Made by a program: the position numbers and the translations under genes. Below, in pieces: positions 1-6,488 of a stretch of DNA of 9,549 nucleotides. The notes under the pieces were generated by a model that worked only from the letters and a program-made list of their open reading frames with translations, was not told the origin of the DNA and searched no databases. Source of the stretch: Campylobacterota bacterium (GTDB lineage: Bacteria > Campylobacterota > Campylobacteria > Campylobacterales > SZUA-545). Numbering within the stretch: the stretch's first letter is position 1; every line of letters starts with the position of its first letter. The stretch covers positions 1 to 9,549 of the forward strand of contig BNUO01000075.1 in the NCBI GenBank assembly GCA_025997415.1, written 5' to 3'.

Positions 1-821
1 TCGTGGGCGCGTGGATTGAAACGTTACTGGGAACAAGCACTCATTCACTTCGATCCGTCGCGCTCTTCGTGGGCGCGTGGATTGAAACGCGCCATCGGTT
101 TCGAGGAGGCTCAAAATTGCAGGTCGCGCTCTTCGTGGGCGCGTGGATTGAAACATTTTAATCACCTGTTCTAATTCATAAGCCGTAAAAGTCGCGCTCT
201 TCGTGGGCGCGTGGATTGAAACCTTCGACTTCGCTACTTTCTATCGCTTGCGCACCGTCGCGCTCTTCGTGGGCGCGTGGATTGAAACGAATAACGGCGG
301 CTTCATCACGGCTGCGGCTGGCGTCGCGCTCTTCGTGGGCGCGTGGATTGAAACTTTGCAAGAGTGCGTTCGACGCGCTCTATTTTGGGCGTCGCGCTCT
401 TCGTGGGCGCGTGGATTGAAACCGTTTTAATCACTTCCATTTACTACCACACCCCCGTGTCGCGCTCTTCGTGGGCGCGTGGATTGAAACAGTATCTGTA
501 ACCTCAAGCGTTGAGGCGGACGGGTCGCGCTCTTCGTGGGCGCGTGGATTGAAACATGACAGAGTGGGCGCGTTGAACGACAAGACGGGGTCGCGCTCTT
601 CGTGGGCGCGTGGATTGAAACTTGATCTGTGGTTGCTTGTTTCGCGTTGATTTGTATGTCGCGCTCTTCGTGGGCGCGTGGATTGAAACTCGATGTAGAT
701 AATCGGGGCGGGCTTTGACGGGGTCGCGCTCTTCGTGGGCGCGTGGATTGAAACTTGTTACCTACCCACTTGTAATCGGGCGGAAATCCGTCGCGCTCTT
801 CGTGGGCGCGTGGATTGAAAC
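1..821 (+). repeat. Repeat block A: 13 repeats with TTCGT loop (first one partial)
   Basis: Repeats at 1-22 (partial), 57-88, 123-154, 191-222, 257-288, 323-354, 391-422, 459-490, 524-555, 590-621, 658-689, 723-754 and 790-821. All are 32 nt and identical in the parts visible. The stem CGCGCTC pairs with GGGCGCG (one T-G wobble) around a TTCGT loop. It differs from family E by one base in the loop (T instead of C after CGCGCTC). As the leader-proximal side it should hold the most recently acquired spacers. Confidence 0.95.
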
Positions 822-857
822 GCAGTTGTGGTCGGCGGTAAACGCCATAAGCTCGTG

Positions 858-1157
858 GTCGCGCTCCTCGTGAGCGCGTGGATTGAAACATCTTGCTGCC
901 TCACGATCTCAAGCGCGTGTTCTGGTCGCGCTCCTCGTGAGCGCGTGGATTGAAACATTGCCTATCCTTGCCTTTTTGGTGTAAATCTTAAGTCGCGCTC
1001 CTCGTGAGCGCGTGAATTGAAACGTTACAAGCGTAAAGGCATCAAGACCAATCGCGATGTCGCGCTCCTCGTGAGCGCGTGGATTGAAACCTTTTTTTGT
1101 TGATAAACACCTAATGCTTTTCCGCGTCGCGCTCCTCGTGAGCGCGTGGATTGAAAC
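858..1157 (+). repeat. Repeat block B: 5 repeats with CTCGT loop and GAGCGCG arm
   Basis: Repeats at 858-889, 925-956, 992-1023, 1059-1090 and 1126-1157, each 32 nt. The right arm is GAGCGCG, so the 7-bp stem with CGCGCTC is fully Watson-Crick, unlike families A, C and E, which carry a T-G wobble at that pair. The repeat at 992-1023 has a G-to-A change in the tag (GTGAATTGAAAC). The same family reappears at the far end of the array (3837-3936). Confidence 0.95.
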
Positions 1158-1562
1158 TGACCTTGCGCTAGGCAAAAATCCGCAATCAAAATGTCGCGCT
1201 CCACACGGGGCGCGTGGATTGAAACAAGACGATCGCTTAACTCTTGAGTATTGGGGATTATGTCGCGCTCCACACGGGGCGCGTGGATTGAAACAAGTAA
1301 AGTTTAGGCTAGTAGTATCAAACGAAGGTCGCGCTCCACACGGGGCGCGTGGATTGAAACTTGTCGATCTTGAGCATTGCAAGCGGGTGAATAGTGTCGC
1401 GCTCCACACGGGGCGCGTGGATTGAAACTCGTCTCGATCATCTTTGCCGATCGCTCTCTCTTGGTCGCGCTCCACACGGGGCGCGTGGATTGAAACTTCA
1501 CTAAGCACGATTTTCCCCGCACTTGCAGCGTCGCGCTCCACACGGGGCGCGTGAATTGAAAC

Positions 1563-1766
1563 CTATGATGATCTGATTGCCCTCTTGTTCAATGTTGTCG
1601 CGCTCCACACGGGGCGCGTGGATTGAAACGAACATTGCGCTTTGCCCGTGTTGTTTGCGGGCAAGGTCGCGCTCCACACGGGGCGCGTGGATTGAAACCT
1701 CGTCAAGCGTGTATCCGCTGTTTTCGTCTTGCGGTCGCGCTCCACACGGGGCGCGTGGATTGAAAC
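1563..1766 (+). repeat. Duplicated three-spacer segment, copy 1
   Basis: Spacers 1563-1596 (34 nt), 1630-1665 (36 nt) and 1699-1733 (35 nt), each followed by a C repeat, recur base for base at 1839-2042, an offset of 276 nt (four repeat-spacer units). The repeat just before this copy (1530-1562) carries a G-to-A change at 1554 that is absent before copy 2. One unique 39-nt spacer (1767-1805), the longest in the array, separates the copies. Confidence 0.97.
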
Positions 1767-1838
1767 GGCGATCGCAAGCGGTATTAGCTCTTTTTTAGCC
1801 ATTTGGTCGCGCTCCACACGGGGCGCGTGGATTGAAAC

Positions 1839-2042
1839 CTATGATGATCTGATTGCCCTCTTGTTCAATGTTGTCGCGCTCCACACGGGGCGCGTGGATT
1901 GAAACGAACATTGCGCTTTGCCCGTGTTGTTTGCGGGCAAGGTCGCGCTCCACACGGGGCGCGTGGATTGAAACCTCGTCAAGCGTGTATCCGCTGTTTT
2001 CGTCTTGCGGTCGCGCTCCACACGGGGCGCGTGGATTGAAAC
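1839..2042 (+). repeat. Duplicated three-spacer segment, copy 2
   Basis: This is an exact 204-nt repetition of 1563-1766: three spacers in the same order with their intervening C repeats. After it the array continues with a new spacer (2043-2077) instead of the 39-nt spacer that follows copy 1. The arrangement is therefore a duplication followed by loss of one unit, or a recombination product, not a simple tandem copy. Confidence 0.97.
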
Positions 2043-2687
2043 GGTTTTGAAGGTAAAGAGGTTGTTGCCTCCGCCATGTCGCGCTCCACACGGGGCGCGT
2101 GGATTGAAACAAGAACAGGGGAAAAACTTTGCAAAATATACTCGTCGCGCTCCACACGGGGCGCGTGGATTGAAACGAACAACAGTTTGACTATCCATCG
2201 CCAGATTGATGTCGCGCTCCACACGGGGCGCGTGGATTGAAACAAAAATATCGTTGGTTTGCTTTCCTTAATATATGGTCGCGCTCCACACGGGGCGCGT
2301 GGATTGAAACTTTCATTCATCGCCTCGCATTTAATAACTATTAGTCGCGCTCCACACGGGGCGCGTGGATTGAAACGTACATCAGATTATTATTCTACCT
2401 CTTGCGCTTGTAGGTCGCGCTCCACACGGGGCGCGTGGATTGAAACAGTAACAGCCGATACAATCACAAAAAAAACAAGGAGGGTCGCGCTCCACACGGG
2501 GCGCGTGGATTGAAACAATTCGAATCGCACCGCCCCGCTTTCGGAGTTCAAGTCGCGCTCCACACGGGGGCGCGTGGATTGAAACAACATAGAAAAGCGT
2601 ATCCGCCGAATCGTAAGCGCGTCGCGCTCCACACGGGGCGCGTGGATTGAAACCTGTTCAATCAAGCGGGTTAGCCAAAAACTGAAA

Positions 2688-2924
2688 GTCGCGCTCCTCA
2701 CGGGGCGTGCGGATTGAAACCATCAAAGAGGCTAGATTTCCAAATCCTTGTTTAGGTCGCGCTCCTCACGGGGCGTGCGGATTGAAACCCGTTAGGCATT
2801 AACGCCATAATCTCATCATCAATGTCGCGCTCCACACGGGGCGTGCGGATTGAAACAGATCATCGACGATCTAAAGGCAAGGAGTAGAAAAGTCGCGCTC
2901 CTCACGGGGCGTGCGGATTGAAAC
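2688..2924 (+). repeat. Repeat block D: 4 repeats with GCGTGCGG right arm, one hybrid
   Basis: Repeats at 2688-2720, 2756-2788, 2824-2856 and 2892-2924, 33 nt each. The right arm reads GGGGCGTGCGG instead of GGGGCGCGTGG, so the base of the stem gains a wobble pair and the tag starts CGG rather than TGG. Three copies have a TCAC loop. The copy at 2824-2856 has the ACAC loop of family C with the D right arm and is a C/D hybrid. A further D copy lies far away at 3767-3799. Confidence 0.93.
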
Positions 2925-2958
2925 CATATTGCTTAAAGCTAAATCGTTTAATGTATTT

Positions 2959-3731
2959 GTCGCGCTCCTCGTGGGCGCGTGGATTGAAACGCATAAATAC
3001 GGAAACAATCAATCGTAACGCGCCGAGTCGCGCTCCTCGTGGGCGCATGGATTGAAACGCATGGATATTTTTAATCATAGCAAGCGTGATGGGTCGCGCT
3101 CCTCGTGGGCGCGTGGATTGAAACCATTCAACGCCTCACGCTCCTGATCGGTGATTAGTCGCGCTCCTCGTGGGCGCGTGGATTGAAACTTAGATCAGAC
3201 TATCTCGGACTGGGCGACAGAAAGAGTCGCGCTCCTCGTGGGCGCGTGGATTGAAACTCGTTCCCGATGAACGAAGCGGCAGTTATCTCTAACGTCGCGC
3301 TCCTCGTGGGCGCGTGGATTGAAACTCAACGATCATCTGCTCTAAACAAGCCGATGATCGCGTCGCGCTCCTCGTGGGCGCGTGGATTGAAACGTATTCC
3401 GTGTCGATCGGCTCATTCAACGCCTCGGTCGCGCTCCTCGTGGGCGCGTGGATTGAAACGGGGCTATCGCAAGAGGCGAGCGCAAGTCCAAGCGCAGTCG
3501 CGCTCCTCGTGGGCGCGTGGATTGAAACATCAGGTTGCTGATCACTGTCTGCGTGTTGATTGAGTCGCGCTCCTCGTGGGCGCGTGGATTGAAACATATC
3601 GGGATATTTTGCGCTATCTGGCAGAGCATCGTCGCGCTCCTCGTGGGCGCGTGGATTGAAACGAAGGATTTTTTGATTTGTTGCTGCAAAACTATGGCGG
3701 TCGCGCTCCTCGTGGGCGCGTGGATTGAAAC
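2959..3731 (+). repeat. Repeat block E: 12 repeats with CTCGT loop and GGGCGCG arm
   Basis: 32-nt repeats starting at 2959, 3027, 3093, 3158, 3226, 3294, 3362, 3428, 3497, 3564, 3631 and 3700. Family E is one base from A (loop) and one base from B (arm G versus A), so it is the link between those two. The copy at 3027-3058 has GCGCATGG in place of GCGCGTGG, which breaks one base near the foot of the stem. Confidence 0.95.
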
Positions 3732-3766
3732 GCATTAAAACCGTTTTTGCCCCTATATGTGATTAT

Positions 3767-3936
3767 GTCGCGCTCCTCACGGGGCGTGCGGATTGAAACG
3801 ATCTCCTCGTATGCCTCGATCACCTCGTAAGGCAGTGTCGCGCTCCTCGTGAGCGCGTGGATTGAAACATGGCATATAGCCCTCCACTAAGTAGCACCAT
3901 TTGCGTCGCGCTCCTCGTGAGCGCGTGGATTGAAAC
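3767..3936 (+). repeat. Leader-distal tail: one D repeat then two B repeats
   Basis: Repeats at 3767-3799 (family D: CTCACGGGGCGTGCGG), 3837-3868 and 3905-3936 (family B: CTCGTGAGCGCG). They match their counterparts thousands of bases away while the intervening blocks differ. These should be the oldest repeats of the array if the leader lies left of the window. None shows the usual decay of a terminal repeat. Confidence 0.93.
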
Positions 3937-3953
3937 ATTGTAATGGATACAAG

Positions 3954-3983
3954 ATGCCCTGATCGCGCCAGGGCATAATTTTT
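3954..3983 (+). terminator. Intrinsic terminator closing the CRISPR array
   Basis: ATGCCCTG (3954-3961) and CAGGGCAT (3969-3976) are a perfect 8-bp inverted repeat around the 7-nt loop ATCGCGC, followed by AATTTTT (3977-3983). It lies 17 nt after the last repeat and 46 nt before the cas3 start. It should end pre-crRNA transcription and limit read-through into cas3. The stem is short but GC-rich, and the T run is five bases, so termination may be partial. Confidence 0.75.
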
Positions 3984-4017
3984 GAAAATACCTATTGACA
4001 ATTCAGCAAAAATATTT

Positions 4018-4021
4018 GGAG
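4018..4021 (+). promoter_or_regulatory. Ribosome binding site deciding the cas3 start
   Basis: GGAG sits 8 nt before ATG 4030. An in-frame TTG at 3982 lies inside the T tract of the array terminator and has no Shine-Dalgarno match, so ATG 4030 is preferred. It gives a protein beginning MTYKARYKTG. Confidence 0.7.
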
Positions 4022-4029
4022 ATTCAAAA

Positions 4030-6021
4030 ATGACTTACAAAGCCCGCTATAAAACCGGTTCCAGCACCGAATATCAGCTTTTAAGCGTTCATTTAGAAGA
4101 AACCGCCATGTATGTCGAGCTTTTCGCAAAGAAGATCGGACTCCCCATACCAGCCATCTTGATCGCTTTAGCCCATGATCTTGGGAAGAATTCTGAATTC
4201 TGGCAACAATACCTTGACGAAAGCGTAAAAAACGGAAAGAAAGGCGATAAAGTAGATCACGGAACAGCAGGCGGGCAATTTTTATATGAAACCATAACCA
4301 AGAACCCCGATCTCGGCAATGAATTAGTCGGTCAGCTTCTTGCCGCGTGTGTCATGTACCACCACGGATCGGGGTTGCCCGATGTGATAAAACCCGATGG
4401 CACAGCGCAACTGGATAAACGGCTCAAAACTCCGCCGAAAGAGACCCGTGTGGATGAGGCGGTCGCAAATCTTGACAAAACAATTCGCGCGAAAATTGAC
4501 GCTATTCTCTCTGATCCCAGCTTCACTACCGAGACTATGATGACGCTGAAAAAGTTGACTAAAACACCCATCGAACAAGCTCGGTATTTTTATATAGGAC
4601 TCACCGCCCGCTTTTTGTCTAGTTGTCTGATCGATGGGGATCGACGCTCAAGCGCTCTGTATGATATGGGAATACCGGCGAGAGAGGAAGACGCAGTTCG
4701 GAAAGCCGATTGGGGGGTGCTGCGAAGACGCCTTGAAGACAGGATCGCCAAATTTCCCACAGAAGGAAAATTGAACGAAATACGCCGTATGGTTTCAGAG
4801 CGTTGCGCCAATTTTGCAAAACGGGGGGAGGGTATATATACCCTGACGGCGGCAACGGGCGCAGGCAAAACTTTGGCTTCATTGCGTTATGCTCTCACCC
4901 GTGCCGAACATACCGACAAAGACCATATTTTTATCATCGCTCCATATACATCTATCCTCGATCAGAATGCGGGAGAGATTCGCGCGATCCTCGATCCAAA
5001 AGGCGAAAATGGACAAATCATATTGGAGCAACATTCAAATCTTGAACAAAGTGAAAAAACCGAGCATTTTATCGATTCATCAGAGACATGGAATGTGCCG
5101 ATTATTATTACAACAATGGTGCAGTTTCTGGAAGCTATTTTCGGTTTCGGTACGCGAAAGATCAGACGAATGCATCAGCTTGCGAATTCGGTTATCATAT
5201 TTGATGAGATACAAACATTACCTGTCCCATGCACCTATCTTTTTAACTGGGCAATTAAGTATTTATGCCAGAATGCTCAAGTCTCAATACTGCTCAGTAC
5301 CGCGACCCAGACGGGGCTTAATCGGCTCGATTCCAAATACGCCCTTCCTTTATCAACAGAAAACGAGATCGTTCCCGATGTTGTCCAGCACTTTGAAGAC
5401 CTAAAACGGGTTGAACTTATAGATAAAACCAAAGCGGAAGGTTGGACGCTTAATGAGATTGTAAAATTTATAGAACAATCGGACGAGCTGAGCATTTTAA
5501 CCGTTGTTAATACCAAATCACAAGCCCGAAAATTCTATGAGGATCTTTCAAAAAATCATACGGATTGGAATATTGTTCATCTGAGCGCCAATATGTGCCC
5601 GTCTCATCGACAAAATGTTATTTCTAGACTAAAGAAGTTTTTGCAAGACAAAACAAAAAAATGTATCTGTATTAGTACTCGTCTTATCGAAGCGGGGGTT
5701 GATATTGATTTCAACGGCGCAATTCGGTTTCTTGCAGGATTTGATTCGATCATTCAGACTGCCGGGCGCTGTAACAGAAACGGAGAACTAAAAGATAAAC
5801 AGGGAAATCTTGTAACCGGTAAAACCTATATCATCAACATTGTAAAGGACGAAGAAAAAATATCTTCTTTACCGGATTTGCTTAGAGGACAGGAGATTAT
5901 GGGGCGAATCTTGCGGGAATTTTACGATAATGAAGCACAACACGATCATAATCTTATGCATCCTGTTCTAATCGCCCATTATTTCGATTATTATTACGGC
6001 GAAATTCAAAGGAACTTCTGA
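4030..6021 (+). CDS. cas3: Cas3 nuclease-helicase (type I-C), frameshifted before the C-terminal domain
   Basis: Cas3 is the effector of type I CRISPR interference. It is recruited by target-bound Cascade, nicks the displaced strand with its HD nuclease and reels DNA with its SF2 helicase. Visible motifs, numbered from ATG 4030: H21, HD pair H49-D50 (LAHDLGK), H77 and H111-H112 (YHHG) for the metal site; Walker A ATGAGKT at 275-281; Walker B/DExx as DEIQ at 392-395; STAT at 423-426; and QTAGRCNR at 576-583. The frame ends after 663 residues at TGA 6019-6021. A Cas3 C-terminal domain continues at once in another frame (6009-6479); restoring one base near 6008-6012 would give about 816 residues, close to the usual I-C Cas3 length. 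As written, the product keeps all catalytic motifs but lacks the C-terminal domain, which in Cas3 proteins packs against the helicase and helps Cascade docking. It is the first gene of the operon, 94 nt after the array. Confidence 0.95.
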   Translation: MTYKARYKTGSSTEYQLLSVHLEETAMYVELFAKKIGLPIPAILIALAHDLGKNSEFWQQYLDESVKNGKKGDKVDHGTAGGQFLYETITKNPDLGNELVGQLLAACVMYHHGSGLPDVIKPDGTAQLDKRLKTPPKETRVDEAVANLDKTIRAKIDAILSDPSFTTETMMTLKKLTKTPIEQARYFYIGLTARFLSSCLIDGDRRSSALYDMGIPAREEDAVRKADWGVLRRRLEDRIAKFPTEGKLNEIRRMVSERCANFAKRGEGIYTLTAATGAGKTLASLRYALTRAEHTDKDHIFIIAPYTSILDQNAGEIRAILDPKGENGQIILEQHSNLEQSEKTEHFIDSSETWNVPIIITTMVQFLEAIFGFGTRKIRRMHQLANSVIIFDEIQTLPVPCTYLFNWAIKYLCQNAQVSILLSTATQTGLNRLDSKYALPLSTENEIVPDVVQHFEDLKRVELIDKTKAEGWTLNEIVKFIEQSDELSILTVVNTKSQARKFYEDLSKNHTDWNIVHLSANMCPSHRQNVISRLKKFLQDKTKKCICISTRLIEAGVDIDFNGAIRFLAGFDSIIQTAGRCNRNGELKDKQGNLVTGKTYIINIVKDEEKISSLPDLLRGQEIMGRILREFYDNEAQHDHNLMHPVLIAHYFDYYYGEIQRNF

Positions 6022-6479
6022 AGTATGAAGTGTATACAGGACGGCGAGCTACCGTTATCGATCTATTGTCGAATAATACGGACAGCGAAAATGAATACAT
6101 ACGGGCTACCCAGAATAAACACGATGATGCGATAAAACCATTGACCGAATTTCGCCAGTCCTTTGAAAGCGCATGGAAAGAGTTTGAGGTAATTGCCAAA
6201 AATACAATCGGTGTTATTGTGCCATACGAAAGGGGCGCGGGTATTATCGCGGAACTATATGCACTTCCCGATCCAAAATGCTGTATGGAGTTGCTGCGAG
6301 AAGCACAGCAGTATTCGGTTAATATCTATTCAAGTAACATAGACATAAAGAGAGAGAAATCCATCAACAAAGTTCCGTTGGAGACCGATATGGAAATTTA
6401 CACAGTTGATGAAAAGTACTACGATCAAAATATGGGCTTAATTGACGAAGCAGGTAAAATGTCCTGTTTAGGTATTTAG
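6009..6479 (+). pseudogene. cas3: Cas3 C-terminal domain, out of frame with the rest of cas3
   Basis: This is the last ~156 residues of Cas3, read one base back from the upstream frame. Around the break the upstream frame reads YYYGEIQRNF-stop, while this frame reads KELLKYEVYTGRRATVIDLL, the natural continuation. The likely cause is loss of one A from a CAAAAGG-like run, now CAAAGG at 6007-6012. The domain contains VIVPYERGAGIIAELY, typical of the Cas3 C-terminal region, and ends at TAG 6477-6479, overlapping the cas5c ribosome binding site. A GTG at 6030 could nominally start a separate 149-residue product, but no Shine-Dalgarno site is suitably placed, so independent translation is unlikely. 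It has a single-base lesion with no other decay, so this is either a very recent mutation or a sequencing error. Confidence 0.85.
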
Positions 6480-6484
6480 GAGGG
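6478..6484 (+). promoter_or_regulatory. Ribosome binding site of cas5c
   Basis: AGGAGGG overlaps the cas3 stop codon TAG (6477-6479). It lies 5 nt (from AGGAGG) before ATG 6489 but only 2 nt before an adjacent in-frame TTG at 6486, so ATG 6489 is the better start. Confidence 0.85.
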
Positions 6485-6488
6485 TTTG

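Larger units (their letters stand above)
1193..2653 (+). repeat. Repeat block C: 22 repeats with CCACACGGGG centre
   Basis: These are 33-nt repeats with the centre TCCACACGGGGCGCG, giving an 8-bp stem around an ACAC loop. They start at 1193, 1262, 1328, 1396, 1464, 1530, 1597, 1666, 1734, 1806, 1873, 1942, 2010, 2078, 2144, 2211, 2278, 2344, 2414, 2484, 2552 and 2621. Two deviate: 1530-1562 carries GTGAATTGAAAC, and 2552-2585 has an extra G (five Gs) and is 34 nt. This is the largest block and contains the duplicated spacer segment. Confidence 0.95.
1..3936 (+). CRISPR. Type I-C CRISPR array, 59 repeats and 58 spacers, left end cut by window
   Basis: I count 58 complete repeats plus a 22-nt partial repeat at 1-22, separated by 58 spacers of 33-39 nt. 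Repeats are 32 nt (families A, B, E) or 33 nt (C, D), with one of 34 nt. Each starts GTCGCGCTC and ends ATTGAAAC; the middle forms a 7-8 bp GC-rich hairpin with a 4-5 nt loop. The ATTGAAAC 3' end is the hallmark of type I-C repeats and sets crRNA direction as + strand, so the leader should lie left of position 1 and the older end next to cas3. The last repeat (3905-3936) is intact rather than degenerate. Cas5c, encoded downstream, is expected to cut at the base of each hairpin and leave an 11-nt 5' tag. The repeats create many spurious repetitive reading frames on both strands; none is a gene. Confidence 0.99.

Noticed and set aside
1741..1810. GCGATCGC-like palindromes in spacers (for example near 1767), suggesting cyanobacterial HIP1 sites
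   Set aside because: Only isolated occurrences in spacers, which come from foreign DNA; they say nothing about the host genome.
822..2823. Spacers 822-857 and 2789-2823 share AACGCCATAA
   Set aside because: A 10-nt match with a few scattered further identities is not strong enough among 58 spacers to claim a common target.
176..4001. Many repetitive open frames on both strands across the array (for example proteins with recurring SIHAPRVERD, FNPRAHEERD or RAPHGARGLK)
   Set aside because: They are translations of the CRISPR repeats themselves with spacers between; period and boundaries follow the repeat units, and no ribosome binding site or family signal supports them.
3984..4029. A cas3 promoter with TTGACA at 3995-4000 as -35
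   Set aside because: No acceptable -10 lies 16-18 nt downstream, and such a promoter would start transcription at or after the ATG, which conflicts with the GGAG ribosome binding site. CATAAT at 3974-3979 resembles a -10 but has no matching -35 and lies in the terminator.
3982..4029. In-frame upstream start TTG 3982 for cas3
   Set aside because: It falls in the terminator T tract with no Shine-Dalgarno site; ATG 4030 has GGAG at 8 nt and gives the expected Cas3 N terminus.
5203..5214. Cas3 motif II reads DEIQ rather than DEAH
   Set aside because: The acidic pair needed for catalysis is present and the last two positions vary among Cas3 helicases, so I do not treat it as inactivation.
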